This document shows positions 27,149-36,397 of a stretch of 64,000 nucleotides of DNA, one piece after another. The first letter of the stretch is position 1; the number at the start of each line of letters is the position of its first letter. The DNA comes from Cohaesibacter sp. ES.047 (GTDB taxonomy: Bacteria; Pseudomonadota; Alphaproteobacteria; Rhizobiales; Cohaesibacteraceae). The stretch lies in the NCBI RefSeq assembly GCF_900215505.1, contig NZ_LT907844.1:1-64000 (forward strand), written 5' to 3'. The notes below the pieces were generated by a model. It saw nothing but the letters and a program-made list of their open reading frames with translations. It was not told where the DNA came from and did no database searches. The translations under genes were made by a program, and so were the position numbers.

Positions 27149-30100
27149 TCAGTTCTTGAACTGGAGAATTGCTTTGCCCGGCTCAAATTTGATCGATGGA
27201 GCCATTTCTAGGGATATGCTTGGAGACGCTTTCCCCGGTCTTGGCGTCCCGGGTCTTGGTTTTCCCGGTTTTGGTTGGTCCGGGGTTGGACGGGTACGGT
27301 ATGGAACGCAGCGGCCACCAATCATCTGTGCATTTGAACGACAGCCACATTTCGTCGCTGAGACTTTGACAGCTCCCTTGATAATGCAAACACACCTGTT
27401 TCCGCGCGCGCGGGTCGTGCGTGGGTCGCACTTGGGTCCGTCAGGCAGAGGTCTTGGCTTGATGACGGGTCTCACGCAGCCTTTGCCACGAACCAGCTTG
27501 GTACCTCTTTTACAAACACAGTTTGTGGGGCTGACCTGAACCATGCCTTTGTAGAGGCAACCGCATCTGTCGCCACGAGCGCGCGTGGTGCGTGGGTTGC
27601 ATCTTGGTACGTTCGGCACTGGTTTCGGTGTGATGTGCGGTTTGAAGCAACCTTTTCCCTTCACCAGTTCGAGGCCGAATCTGCACTTGCATTTCGACGG
27701 GCTGATCTGTGTCATGTTGCTGTAGCGACAAAAACAGGCATCCCCCTTCTGGACGGCCGTTGTGCGGTCGCAGTTTGGAATTGGCCGAGGCATTGGCGGC
27801 AGTTTGAATTTAACGCATGCCTGTTTGGACTCCCCGCCCAAGCCGAGAGCACGAAACAGACCCTCATCAATGGACTGCGTATCAGGTAGGCCCAACTCAG
27901 CCTTCAACTGAGAGAGCGCACGACGAGTATTCGGGCCGTCCTTGCCATCAACCACGCCAGCATTGAGCCCGCGATCGTTCATGATCTGTTGGATCATGGC
28001 AATGCGCTGGGTTTTTGATGGGGGCACTGCAAGCTTGGCGCAGTTGTTGGATATGCCGCCTTTGCGAACCCCCGGCACAGTCACGACCATCACAAACTGG
28101 CTGACCTGACCTGGCGTCAGATTGAGGCTTGGGTTGAGACAGCTGGCGATGGCATTGTTGTTGCTGGAACATGACCAGCCGTTGGTTGTGGCCAAACTAA
28201 AACCCGTTGGGTGTGGCTGCCCAAATTGATCGAGCAAGGATACTGGACCGTTATAAGGTCCTGAGCCGATATTCTTGACCGTCAGTTGGAACCGGCACTC
28301 GTAGGTTTGTGCACTCCGGTTGATGCTGCAGGCCCCAAGACTCTTTTTGCTGACTTGCAGATTGGCCGTTGTTGGCCTTGGAAAATCGGGTACCGGCGAC
28401 CCTACCACCAGACCGTCGACGACATCCGGCCACAAAGGTGTGCCATCGTCGGCCATCACTGACGGGTTTGGGTTGGCGGCGCTGCCGGGATTTTGAGAAA
28501 CCAGCCCGCCATCATTGTTGTTGTCATTGTCACCTGTATCTCCATTGCCATTTCCAAGAGGAATGCAATCGGGATCGGCAAGTTGTGTGTCGCCCATGGA
28601 GATGGTGCCACAGTTCTTGAATGTTGCTTCTTTATAGTCACGCGCAGGGATCGAAAAGAGCGCCCAAACGCCCGATGAATTGCCAAGGCTTGCCAAATCG
28701 GCTCCAGAAATGGAGCATGCCATCGGATTTTGTGCGGAAAACGCTGGGCTGTTGCAGGTCCATGCTGGTTCGTTGCTGCCAACTTGCGCAACATAGGACA
28801 CAGGGGAGCCTGAAAGCTGAGTGAATAGATCCGACACGGTAACGGTGCCGGAAACTGGCCCCGACAGAGAAACATTAATCTCACAAATCAGATTGATGGT
28901 GGATCCAATTCGCGGCATCTGCTGACAGCGTTTCTGTACCTTGCCGGTCACCGTTGGTTTGTCGCCGGGTTTTGGAATATCAACGACGACACACACATCG
29001 CCAAACTGTGAATGCGCTGATTTGTTCTGACCCTTTGAAAAGCCCTTGATGCCACTTGGCAAAGGTTGACGGGCGCTTTTGCCACCCGGAGCAGGAAAGC
29101 CTTTCTTTGTATCAATCTGCAGGCAGTTAAATGCCTGTGCCTGCTTGTCTGGGTTTTGGAACACTGTTGTGGTGGATAAGGTTGATGTGCCACCCGCCGC
29201 GGCCAAATCCGCAGGATCAAGCGTGCAGCCTTGAATATTCGTATTGAGCGCTCCGCAAGACCAAGGCTCATTGGAGCTGAAATTGGTAAGGAAAGGCAAT
29301 AAACCCATTGAGTTGCCAGTTTGGCCGGCAAAAAGATCTGCCAATACGATGGTCTCGCCTGCAGGCAAATTGCTACCCGTCACAGTAAGCTGGCAGGTCA
29401 GAGAATAACTGCCGTTGCCCAAGCTGACGATCGGATCGCAGCTTTTGGCGGTGTCGAGGCTTGTCTCGGTGCCGGTGCCGCCATCATTGGTGTTGTCGCC
29501 TGTGTTGGGTCCAGTTTGATCGTTTGTGGCGTCAATCGCTGTCGCAAGGCCCAAATTGTCAGCGTGCGGCTCTGTCGTGCTGTTGTTGATATCAGGGTTT
29601 GATGTGAAACCTGAGGATGGAGTTTCGATACTATCGTTACCCGAAATTGGGTCAACACCATCAGAGCTGCCTGTCCAACTGGTGGAGACACATGAGCCGG
29701 ATATGGCTGTGAGTTGACCCAAACCGGCAAAATAGGTTCCGGACGAACAATTGGTCGCGCCGAATGTTTCGTTCTGGCCATTTTCCGACAGGAACACCTG
29801 CACATCAATTGTTTCGATGCCACTGGTAGCGAAAAGCTGGCCAACAATAATGCAGGCCTGACCGCTGGAACAATTGAAGTTACCGGATTGAGACGTCATG
29901 GAAACGATCTGTGAACCGGTGCCTGCCATCGGCGTTACAACGTCGTTTATAGTCAAATAGCCGTTGAAGTTCGGGCTGCCAGTGCTAGACGACGTGGCGG
30001 CAGTGACGTCAACCACAATTTGGCAATTCCAGAGTTTGCCGGAGGCACCTTGATATTGGCCATCCACTGGCGGCGTGCAGCTTTTGGCCAGAGTAATGAG

Positions 30101-30202
30101 AGATGCGTCAAAAGTGCCGGAAGATGGGGTTTGCGCCCATGCAATCTGCGACGGCAGAAGCATGAGGAGTATGAGGAGTAATATTCGCATGATAAGGCTC
30201 AT
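27149..30202 (-). CDS. Large secreted protein with DUF11-like, peptidoglycan-binding and cysteine repeats
   Basis: 1017 residues with a signal peptide (LLLILLMLLPSQIAWA, cleavage near 23). Four stretches in the first 700 residues follow the pattern K-x-C...C-x-hydrophobic-x-V...D-x-F (for example SCTPPVDG, CDPIVSLG, RCQQMPRIG, KSLGACSI), like DUF11-type beta-sandwich repeats with a paired disulfide. Residues about 731-790 resemble a peptidoglycan-binding domain (RGLNAGVVDGKDGPNTRRAL). Three about 43-residue repeats with six cysteines each (811-956, for example CNPRTTRARGDRCGC) follow, then a Pro/Gly/Lys linker and a short hydrophobic tail. Probably an exported cell-envelope protein. It lies 134 bases after an SH3-domain protein gene. 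Function unknown. Confidence 0.85.
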   Translation of the reverse strand: MSLIMRILLLILLMLLPSQIAWAQTPSSGTFDASLITLAKSCTPPVDGQYQGASGKLWNCQIVVDVTAATSSSTGSPNFNGYLTINDVVTPMAGTGSQIVSMTSQSGNFNCSSGQACIIVGQLFATSGIETIDVQVFLSENGQNETFGATNCSSGTYFAGLGQLTAISGSCVSTSWTGSSDGVDPISGNDSIETPSSGFTSNPDINNSTTEPHADNLGLATAIDATNDQTGPNTGDNTNDGGTGTETSLDTAKSCDPIVSLGNGSYSLTCQLTVTGSNLPAGETIVLADLFAGQTGNSMGLLPFLTNFSSNEPWSCGALNTNIQGCTLDPADLAAAGGTSTLSTTTVFQNPDKQAQAFNCLQIDTKKGFPAPGGKSARQPLPSGIKGFSKGQNKSAHSQFGDVCVVVDIPKPGDKPTVTGKVQKRCQQMPRIGSTINLICEINVSLSGPVSGTVTVSDLFTQLSGSPVSYVAQVGSNEPAWTCNSPAFSAQNPMACSISGADLASLGNSSGVWALFSIPARDYKEATFKNCGTISMGDTQLADPDCIPLGNGNGDTGDNDNNNDGGLVSQNPGSAANPNPSVMADDGTPLWPDVVDGLVVGSPVPDFPRPTTANLQVSKKSLGACSINRSAQTYECRFQLTVKNIGSGPYNGPVSLLDQFGQPHPTGFSLATTNGWSCSSNNNAIASCLNPSLNLTPGQVSQFVMVVTVPGVRKGGISNNCAKLAVPPSKTQRIAMIQQIMNDRGLNAGVVDGKDGPNTRRALSQLKAELGLPDTQSIDEGLFRALGLGGESKQACVKFKLPPMPRPIPNCDRTTAVQKGDACFCRYSNMTQISPSKCKCRFGLELVKGKGCFKPHITPKPVPNVPRCNPRTTRARGDRCGCLYKGMVQVSPTNCVCKRGTKLVRGKGCVRPVIKPRPLPDGPKCDPRTTRARGNRCVCIIKGAVKVSATKCGCRSNAQMIGGRCVPYRTRPTPDQPKPGKPRPGTPRPGKASPSISLEMAPSIKFEPGKAILQFKN

Positions 30203-30336
30203 ATTATGAATTGGTCATTGCAAATTGCCTGAGAAGTGGAATTTGCAAGCCCGGTTAAATTGGAAGGCGATGTATTGCATGACTGGCACAGCCGATTTTC
30301 AGACAAGAATGGTCAGTCTGAGCAAAACAGAAAGTT

Positions 30337-31506
30337 CTAGCGCAATCGGCAGCAGCCATAGGCCGTTGTGGTGGGGCCCTTGGGGGTATTTCGTATCAAT
30401 GTCAGGCTCCAGCCATATTCGATATCTGACATGCCATCGGAGCATGCTGCTTGATCAAGGCGGCCAGAAAGACGGCCCGCGCGGAAACCAAAAGGATAGC
30501 CATCCGGACTGTTCGCAGGAGCCGTCATTTGCAACCCAATCACTCGCGGATTGGGCAGATCTGCTGGCCGAAAAGAAACGGTTTGATCGCCATTTAGATC
30601 GAGCGTCCAGAATGGCTCCGTCCCTGCGCATGTGAGCCCAAGGGGGAAGCCGTTTTGCATCTTTTGTCCGCCGCCATATTGGAGGAAAGCACCATTCACA
30701 TAGCCAATATTTTGGCCGATGGAGACCTTGGCCCAGCCGTTGTTGAGCCATGCCAGAACCAAGACAGGACCACCGGGCGCAAGATTGGAGACGGGAGCAG
30801 AGGTGGCATTTGGTTTGTTGCGAACCCACAATCGATCCCCCTGAGCAACACCGGTCACAGTGAAGACACCAGGCAGAGAGTTGCCTTTTGGATCTTGGCT
30901 CAATTCAGAAGGGGCTGGCTCAGGTGAAGGGTTGTTTCGCGGCAAAGCCTTGACCAAATGGCTATTCCGTACCCAACCTTTGCCGAAGGGACCACGGATG
31001 AAAGACCATTTTCCATCAGCACTGAGCCGCATGACGTCAACAGGCGTGCTAAGGGGAAGTGTCGCTTTAACGCGTCCATGGCGATTTGGTTTGAAGCGCA
31101 AATTCAAGCCGCCATCGGGATCGTTGGCCGGTATGCCGGTGACCAAATGGGCGCCAAGCCTATTGGCGTTTGGCTTTGTGCTGACATCAGGGTTGGCTTT
31201 GACATCAGCAAGATATTTGGCAGAAACCCAGACGTCACGCCCAGTTCGGCGCAGCTTGGCCCAGCGGCCTGTGCTGTCATAGCCCCACACTTTAACGATG
31301 GCCCCATTGCGCACATCTCCAATATCGGCAAAACCATTGCCTGGACCTGTGCGCATATTGAGGCTGTCATTCTGGCCGATGCCTATAACTTGTTTGAATT
31401 CAACGACCTGTGCTTGAGCAGGCGCTAGCGCTACAACAGCAGACATTGTGCCTGCACCTGCTGTAAGCAAAGCAATAAGAGTTAGATATTTGGGAAGCTT
31501 GATCAT
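30337..31506 (-). CDS. Secreted bacterial SH3-domain protein
   Basis: 389 residues from ATG 31506 (GGAGAGAAG upstream; the longer reading from 31644 lacks support). The signal peptide MIKLPKYLTLIALLTAGAGT ends in APAQAQ. Three SH3b-like repeats follow (SLNMRTGPGNGFADIGDVRN..WAKLRR; GLNLRFKPNRHGRVKA..WSFIRG; LWVRNKPNATSAPVSNL..WAKVSI). The C-terminal LTCAGTEPFWTLDLNG region recalls the conserved COG3650-type domain. SH3b repeats usually bind peptidoglycan peptides. Same strand and close to the cysteine-repeat giant, so the two are probably co-transcribed envelope proteins. Confidence 0.8.
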   Translation of the reverse strand: MIKLPKYLTLIALLTAGAGTMSAVVALAPAQAQVVEFKQVIGIGQNDSLNMRTGPGNGFADIGDVRNGAIVKVWGYDSTGRWAKLRRTGRDVWVSAKYLADVKANPDVSTKPNANRLGAHLVTGIPANDPDGGLNLRFKPNRHGRVKATLPLSTPVDVMRLSADGKWSFIRGPFGKGWVRNSHLVKALPRNNPSPEPAPSELSQDPKGNSLPGVFTVTGVAQGDRLWVRNKPNATSAPVSNLAPGGPVLVLAWLNNGWAKVSIGQNIGYVNGAFLQYGGGQKMQNGFPLGLTCAGTEPFWTLDLNGDQTVSFRPADLPNPRVIGLQMTAPANSPDGYPFGFRAGRLSGRLDQAACSDGMSDIEYGWSLTLIRNTPKGPTTTAYGCCRLR

Positions 31507-31936
31507 TAGACGTCTTCTCTCCAAAATAGAAATCAGACACACCCAGTGCAAAATCCTATAATCAAAACTTACTAGTAGGGCGTTTTTGTAACTCCAAGTG
31601 CCATATGGTAGTCTGCTTACAACAATGACACTAAAGACGGACACATCACCCTTAAAACGTGTTCTTTCTTTTGATCGTTCTGACGAAGCTTGATGGGGTG
31701 AAGGGCAGCGTTTTCCGCCCTGATGATATCGATGCCGAAGTCAGATCGTCGCTACCGTGCGTGAAGCCTGTTGTGGTTCACGCGGCCTCGCCAAATTGTT
31801 TGAAGATACGAGAGTGAAGGAACCGAAGAGCAACAAGCGCCATATGGCAGTGTGCGTATGATCGCACCGTTTTTGATTCATGTTGACGATATAAAAAATT
31901 TCAGTAGCTCAATGAGTTGGAAAGCAAAGAGAAGAC
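31507..31936. other. Intergenic region with no recognised gene
   Basis: 430 bases. The right half (31690-31860) reads on the plus strand as short open stretches (VREACCGSRGLAKLFEDTRV) that may be a decayed coding remnant. I could not identify it. It holds the divergent promoters of the SH3 gene and the symporter. Confidence 0.4.
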
Positions 31937-32803
31937 ATGGATTTAGTCATTCGGGTATTTCTACCAATTGCGGTCGGAATAATAATGCTTTCCCTGGGCC
32001 TCGGTTTATCGACCAAAGATTTCACCAGAATAGTCAAATGGCCCAAATCATTCTTTGTTGGGCTCGCCTGTCAGATGGTAATGATCCCGGTCATTTCCTT
32101 TGCCGTTGTTACAGCCTTTGGAATAACAGGAAAAATCGCGGTTGGCGTCATGCTCCTCGCGGCCTGTCCCGGAGGCAACACCAGCAATCTTTTTACCAAA
32201 TTCGCCAGAGGAAATGTCGCACTGTCTATCTCTCTCACATCTGTGAGCAGCTTGTTGAGCGTCATTACAGTGCCTGTCGTATTAAAGTGGTCTGAATATT
32301 ATTTTATGGAAAATACGGCTGTTTTCCACGATCTCAGAGGCATTGCTTTAAGGGCGTTTCTCCTGTCAGTCCTGCCGATTTTAATTGGTATTTACCTCCG
32401 CCATGTCGCAACAACATTTGCAGACAGGGCTGGGGTCATTCTTACAAAGGTGTCTATCCTATTGCTCCTTATAATAATCATCGGGGCTGTCGTCGGGAAC
32501 TGGACATCATTTGTTGAGAATCTGCAGCTTCTGGGAGGGTCGCTGACCGCCCTGTTTTTCTTGTTGACCGCCCTCAGCTTTCTCGTCCCGCTCGCACTGG
32601 GCTGTGACAGGCAACATGCCAAAACCATCTCGATCGAGACCGGCGTTCAAAATGGCGCACTTGGAATTACGGTGGCAACATTGCTGACCCACAACACAAC
32701 CGGATTCAATGATTATGCGCTGGCGAGTGCCATTTATGGCGTGTTGGTTTACTTCGCTATCTGCCCGGTACTTTTGTGGTTTCGTTCCATAAAACAAATA
32801 TGA
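31937..32803 (+). CDS. Bile acid:sodium symporter family (SBF) transporter
   Basis: 288 residues with nine to ten hydrophobic segments. The two signature stretches are present: MVMIPVISFAVVTAFGITGK and LLAACPGGNTSNLFTKFARG (the ACPGG.SN sodium-site motif) in the N-terminal half, and SIETGVQNGALGITVATLL (E-x-G-x-Q-N) in the C-terminal half, which are the hallmark of ASBT/SBF proteins. The substrate is probably an organic anion, not necessarily bile acid. It stands alone, with the LuxR-type regulator 175 bases downstream on the same strand. Confidence 0.9.
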   Translation: MDLVIRVFLPIAVGIIMLSLGLGLSTKDFTRIVKWPKSFFVGLACQMVMIPVISFAVVTAFGITGKIAVGVMLLAACPGGNTSNLFTKFARGNVALSISLTSVSSLLSVITVPVVLKWSEYYFMENTAVFHDLRGIALRAFLLSVLPILIGIYLRHVATTFADRAGVILTKVSILLLLIIIIGAVVGNWTSFVENLQLLGGSLTALFFLLTALSFLVPLALGCDRQHAKTISIETGVQNGALGITVATLLTHNTTGFNDYALASAIYGVLVYFAICPVLLWFRSIKQI

Positions 32804-32978
32804 ACCTGAACACCTTGTCGCGCGACCAATAGGTATCCCCGAAAGTTCAAGTGTTTTTCGGATGAAGGTAAACAATAATGGGCTTCGGCTACTGCGGAAA
32901 GGATCTCTTTTCTTGTTTTGCTTTATTGAGATTTGTATTTTTTCCTATGCTTGGCTGGCGGAACAATTGGAAAACTAG

Positions 32979-34046
32979 ATGACGCATGATCTCGATCGCC
33001 TTAAAAAGCTGCTGGAAGACGCCGCATCTGATGCGCGAATATGGGATAATGTCTGCGAGGAAATCAATTTTCTCTTTGGTGCGACTGGAACGCTGCTGCC
33101 CGCATCCAACCCAAACTTTCGCGGTCTTTGGACAGCCGGCACCAAGCGCATCAAGGAAGCGATGACTGTGTATCTTGAAAAAAAATGGATACATGGTGAT
33201 GCCCGTGAGCCTGTTTTGAAGATCATGTTTGAAAGAGGCTATTGTACGGACGACGAAGTGTTTCCCGATCGAGCCGCCCGTAAGGACATGCCGATCTATC
33301 GTGATTTTCTGCATCCATGGAATTTTGGGAATGTATGCATGATCCGTTTGCTGACGCCCGAAGGCTACTGGCCCCTGACGGTTCATTTTGCCAATGATCA
33401 CCCTCCCCTTGGTGAAGATGATTTTACTCTGGTCAGAGCTATTCAGACATTGTTTGAACAGGCAACGAAATCCGCATCAGAAATCGCCCACCAGAAAATT
33501 TATGATTTCTTTCAATTCTTGAATGGGTCAGAAACAGAAATCTTCGTGTTTGATGCTGATGGCGAGCAAAGCTTTTCCATAGACGTGAATGGTGACATCC
33601 AAACAAGAGATTGTCTAAAAAAACTATTGCCTTATGAAGTCAATAGGACGATCCAAGAAGAACTAAAAGACGTTCTGCTTTCAAGTCCCGACATGTCACT
33701 AAGCAAATCTTATCAATTCACGCAAAGTGGCAAGAATATCAACGTTTTCGTAATCCAAATTCCACCCAGCTTGCGCCACTTTTTCATGAAATTTAAGACT
33801 TGTGCAATTCGAACGGAATTGGGTGATACAAGTGCGCTTAAGCGCAGCCGTCTGAAGAACGAATTTGATCTGACAGAGGCGGAAATTATCACGCTCGAGC
33901 TACTGGCTGTCGGAAAAACCACCGCCATCATTGCTGATCTCATGAACCTGAAGCCAGCCTCCATTCGTCAGCGCCTTAAAGTGATCTACAATAAAACCGA
34001 TGTGAGCAGTCAGGTTGAGCTGGTGGCTTTTTATAGTGGTATCTGA
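32979..34046 (+). CDS. LuxR-family transcriptional regulator
   Basis: 355 residues. The C terminus (about 290-355) is a LuxR-type helix-turn-helix: FDLTEAEIITLELLAVGKTT, then AIIADLMNLKPASIRQRLKV and KTDVSSQVELV. The N-terminal 280 residues are a divergent sensor region with no catalytic motif I recognise. This layout is common in alphaproteobacterial orphan regulators. It may control the neighbouring symporter, but no operator was identified. Confidence 0.85.
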   Translation: MTHDLDRLKKLLEDAASDARIWDNVCEEINFLFGATGTLLPASNPNFRGLWTAGTKRIKEAMTVYLEKKWIHGDAREPVLKIMFERGYCTDDEVFPDRAARKDMPIYRDFLHPWNFGNVCMIRLLTPEGYWPLTVHFANDHPPLGEDDFTLVRAIQTLFEQATKSASEIAHQKIYDFFQFLNGSETEIFVFDADGEQSFSIDVNGDIQTRDCLKKLLPYEVNRTIQEELKDVLLSSPDMSLSKSYQFTQSGKNINVFVIQIPPSLRHFFMKFKTCAIRTELGDTSALKRSRLKNEFDLTEAEIITLELLAVGKTTAIIADLMNLKPASIRQRLKVIYNKTDVSSQVELVAFYSGI

Positions 34047-34140
34047 AGCGTGAGGCCGCTTCCGCAAAAAAAGGCTGCTGATCCAAACTTTGCACCCAGA
34101 TCTGTAGGATCCGGATTTCGAACCATGTTAGCCACACTAT

Positions 34141-34163
34141 CAGATTCCCGGTGGGTCAATACA
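34141..34163 (-). repeat. Isolated IS3 (type A) end
   Basis: The minus strand reads TGTATTGACCCACCGG then GAATCTG from 34163, identical to the right ends of the IS3 copies at 10070 and 16827 apart from one base. No transposase remains beside it. It marks a lost copy or a rearrangement breakpoint next to the outer IS630 element. Confidence 0.75.
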
Positions 34164-34281
34164 GACCGATCATGGAGGATCAGGGGTGCTTGTTGCCCAT
34201 GCTAAAGCGTGTCGCAGTTAATGAGATTCAGGATTCCCATTTTTTGCCAATTGTGATTCCCTTTGAGAAAAGGGGATCATC

Positions 34282-34740
34282 ATGGGCAAATCACTTCCTA
34301 TTGCATTGCGCGAACGTGTTGCTTCATTTGTTGATGCCGGTCATTCGCATCGGGCGGCCGCCAGCCATTTCCGCGTGTCACCACGGTTTGTCAATAACCT
34401 GATGCTTCTCAAGAAAGAGACGGGTTCTGTGCAGCCTCGCAAGCAAGGCCGACCAGACAAAGGCAAGTTGGGTGTGCATCATGAATGGATCACAAGGCGC
34501 ATGTCTGAGAATGGCGATCTGACGCTTGATGAGCTTTGTCTGGAATTGGCTGAACGCGGGGTCCATGTGCATCGCTCTAGCGTTGGGCGCGTGCTTCACA
34601 GGCTCGGCCTGAGCCATAAAAAAAAGTCTGGTAGCCACTGAACAGCTACGGGCCGCGATTGCTCATGATCGGTATGTATGGATCAATCAGCGCCGGCCTT
34701 TCTTCAACAAAGCATTGTCCCGATTGATCTTTATCGATGA
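34282..34740 (+). pseudogene. Outer IS630 transposase, first part
   Basis: orfA (34282-34641) reads MGKSLPIALRERVASFVDAG with helix-turn-helix SHRAAASHFRVSPRFVNNLM and a winged region ending HRLGLSHKKKSGSH. Over the A-run at 34618-34625 a -1 slip would lead into orfB (LVATEQLRAAIAHDRYVWIN, RPFFNKALSRLIFIDD), normal for this family. orfB stops at the inner element and continues at 35902. Confidence 0.88.
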
Positions 34741-34752
34741 TACCAACGGCAT

Positions 34753-35313
34753 TTAATTCTGACCTTCTTGAGCCCATTTTCTCATACCTATTGAATGGAT
34801 GATGGTTGGGTTGGCGGAGAGGCTCTTCCATGCTTGGCAACCAGCATCAAGAATGGCGGCATAGTCTTCGAAGACCCGATTGGACAGGAAGGTACCGCGC
34901 AGATACTGCCAAATATTCTCAACTGGGTTCAGTTCCGGTGATTTGGAAGGCAACAGGAGGATGGTGATATTCTTGGGCACGTTGAGTCTGCTTGTCGTAT
35001 GCCATCCGGCACGATCCATCAGCACCACGGCATGAGCGCCGCGCGCCACTGTCCTTGAGACTTCTTCGAGGTGCATTTGCATGGCCTGTGTATTTGCAAA
35101 AGGCATCATCAATCCCGCGCCAACGCCACGCGCTGGACATATTGCACCGAACAGATAGGCATTTTTATATCGCTGATCGGCTGGCAGACGTGGTCTGGTT
35201 CCCTTTTTTGCCCATAGTCGGGCCAGTCCATTCTTCTGACCAAGCCTAGCCTCATCTTGCCACCAAATCTCGATGGGCTTGTTCTTTGGCAAATGGCCTA
35301 CATGCGCTGCCAA
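34753..35313 (-). CDS. Inner IS630 transposase, catalytic orfB
   Basis: 186 residues: IEIWWQDEARLGQKNGLARL with the first Asp, GAHAVVLMDRAGWHTTSRL with the second, and PSKSPELNPVENIWQYLR with the Glu (E-N-I-W). These are the DDE residues of IS630/Tc1-like enzymes. It overlaps orfA by 16 bases in another frame, so expression may use frameshifting. Apparently intact. Confidence 0.95.
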   Translation of the reverse strand: MAAHVGHLPKNKPIEIWWQDEARLGQKNGLARLWAKKGTRPRLPADQRYKNAYLFGAICPARGVGAGLMMPFANTQAMQMHLEEVSRTVARGAHAVVLMDRAGWHTTSRLNVPKNITILLLPSKSPELNPVENIWQYLRGTFLSNRVFEDYAAILDAGCQAWKSLSANPTIIHSIGMRKWAQEGQN

Positions 35314-35819
35314 CGTTGCGGAGAAGTTTTTTTGAAAGCATCAATGACTTCAGGCTTTTGTTCTGGATGTTGAGGTCGACCAGATATGCGCACATACCCC
35401 ATGCGGCGCAAAAGATCCCGTACTCCACGTTCCTTGTAGGAGACCCCAAACCGCTCTTGGATCACACGCACCAGATCCTGGCTACGCCAGACAGAGACGC
35501 CGTCCTTCTCAGGATCAGGACCGGTTTCAACGATAGCAACAAACTCTTCGAGCTGTTCTGGGCTCAAGCGCATGGGAGCGCCGGTTGCTTTGATGTCGAC
35601 AAGACCATCGGTGCCTTGCTCATTGAAGCGAAGAACCCAATCTCGCAAAGTCTGGCGGTCCATACCGCCGACTTTGGCGGCATCAGCACGGTTCATGCCG
35701 TCATAGACAGCCGCAATGGCCAGTAGGCGGCGGCTCTGTTTGGCATTGCGGCATCCTTTGGCAAGACGGCGCAAACTATCGGCGTCAAAAGCATCGCTAA
35801 GAATCAAAGCGGCAGACAT
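35298..35819 (-). CDS. Inner IS630 transposase, DNA-binding orfA
   Basis: About 173 residues from MSAALILSDAFDADSLRRLA. Helix-turn-helix GMNRADAAKVGGMDRQTLRD, followed by the winged-helix region (VQERFGVSYKERGVRDLLRR) ending in the overlap with orfB. The ATG at 35819 fits the usual family start better than the upstream one at 35849. Confidence 0.93.
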   Translation of the reverse strand: MSAALILSDAFDADSLRRLAKGCRNAKQSRRLLAIAAVYDGMNRADAAKVGGMDRQTLRDWVLRFNEQGTDGLVDIKATGAPMRLSPEQLEEFVAIVETGPDPEKDGVSVWRSQDLVRVIQERFGVSYKERGVRDLLRRMGYVRISGRPQHPEQKPEVIDAFKKTSPQRWQRM

Positions 35820-35901
35820 GGCAAAATCTCCTTTGCCATGTTGAATCACGCCAGTGCTAAAAATGGAATCCCTAAAGAGTCAGAACTTCACGCCCTTGGT
35901 A

Positions 35902-36397
35902 TGAGACATCAACCAACACGAAGCTGACCAAACGGTCTGGATGGTCACCAAAAGGACAGCGCTATCGCACCCACGCTTCTTTTGGTCATTGGAAATCCCA
36001 GACCTTCATCGCTGGTTTGAGATCCCGTGGGATGGTTGCGCCCTGGATCGTCAATGCTCCGATGAACCGACGTATCTTTGAAACTTGGATTGAAACTCAA
36101 CTACTGCCGACCCTGTCTGCTGGCGACATCGTCATCCTCGATAATGTCGCCTTCCACAAAAGTGAGAAAGCTCACAAGCTCGTCAAATCAAAGGGAGCAT
36201 GGCTGCTGTTTCTTCCGCCATATTCACCGGACCTCAATCCCATCGAAATGGCATATTCCAAACTCAAGACACTGCTGCGCAAGCGAGCAGCCAGAAGCTT
36301 CGATACAATCTCAGACGCGATCGGTGACATTTGTGACCTCTATTCTGCCAAGGAGTGTCTGAACTACTTCAAAGCTGCCGGGTATGAGGTTAATTAA
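35902..36397 (+). pseudogene. Outer IS630 transposase, second part
   Basis: The reading resumes as ETSTNTKLTKRSGWSPKGQR, then GHWKSQTFIAGLRSRGMVAP, GDIVILDNVAFHKSEKAHK (second catalytic Asp) and PPYSPDLNPIEMAYSKLKTL (Glu), ending at 36397. Joined with 34282-34740 the gene would be complete, so it was functional until the inner element landed. The stop codon lies just inside the right terminal repeat. Confidence 0.9.

Larger units (their letters stand above)
34741..35901 (-). mobile_element. Inner IS630-family element (1161 bp)
   Basis: Inverted ends TACCAA(C/G)GGC(A/G)T...A(A/G)TTCTGAC at 34741 and 35901. The host reading frame is restored if the element plus one copy of TGA (34738-34740 / 35902-35904) is removed: ATCGA-TGA-GACATCAACC gives FIDETSTN. 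A 3-base TGA duplication differs from the TA typical of the family. Confidence 0.85.
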
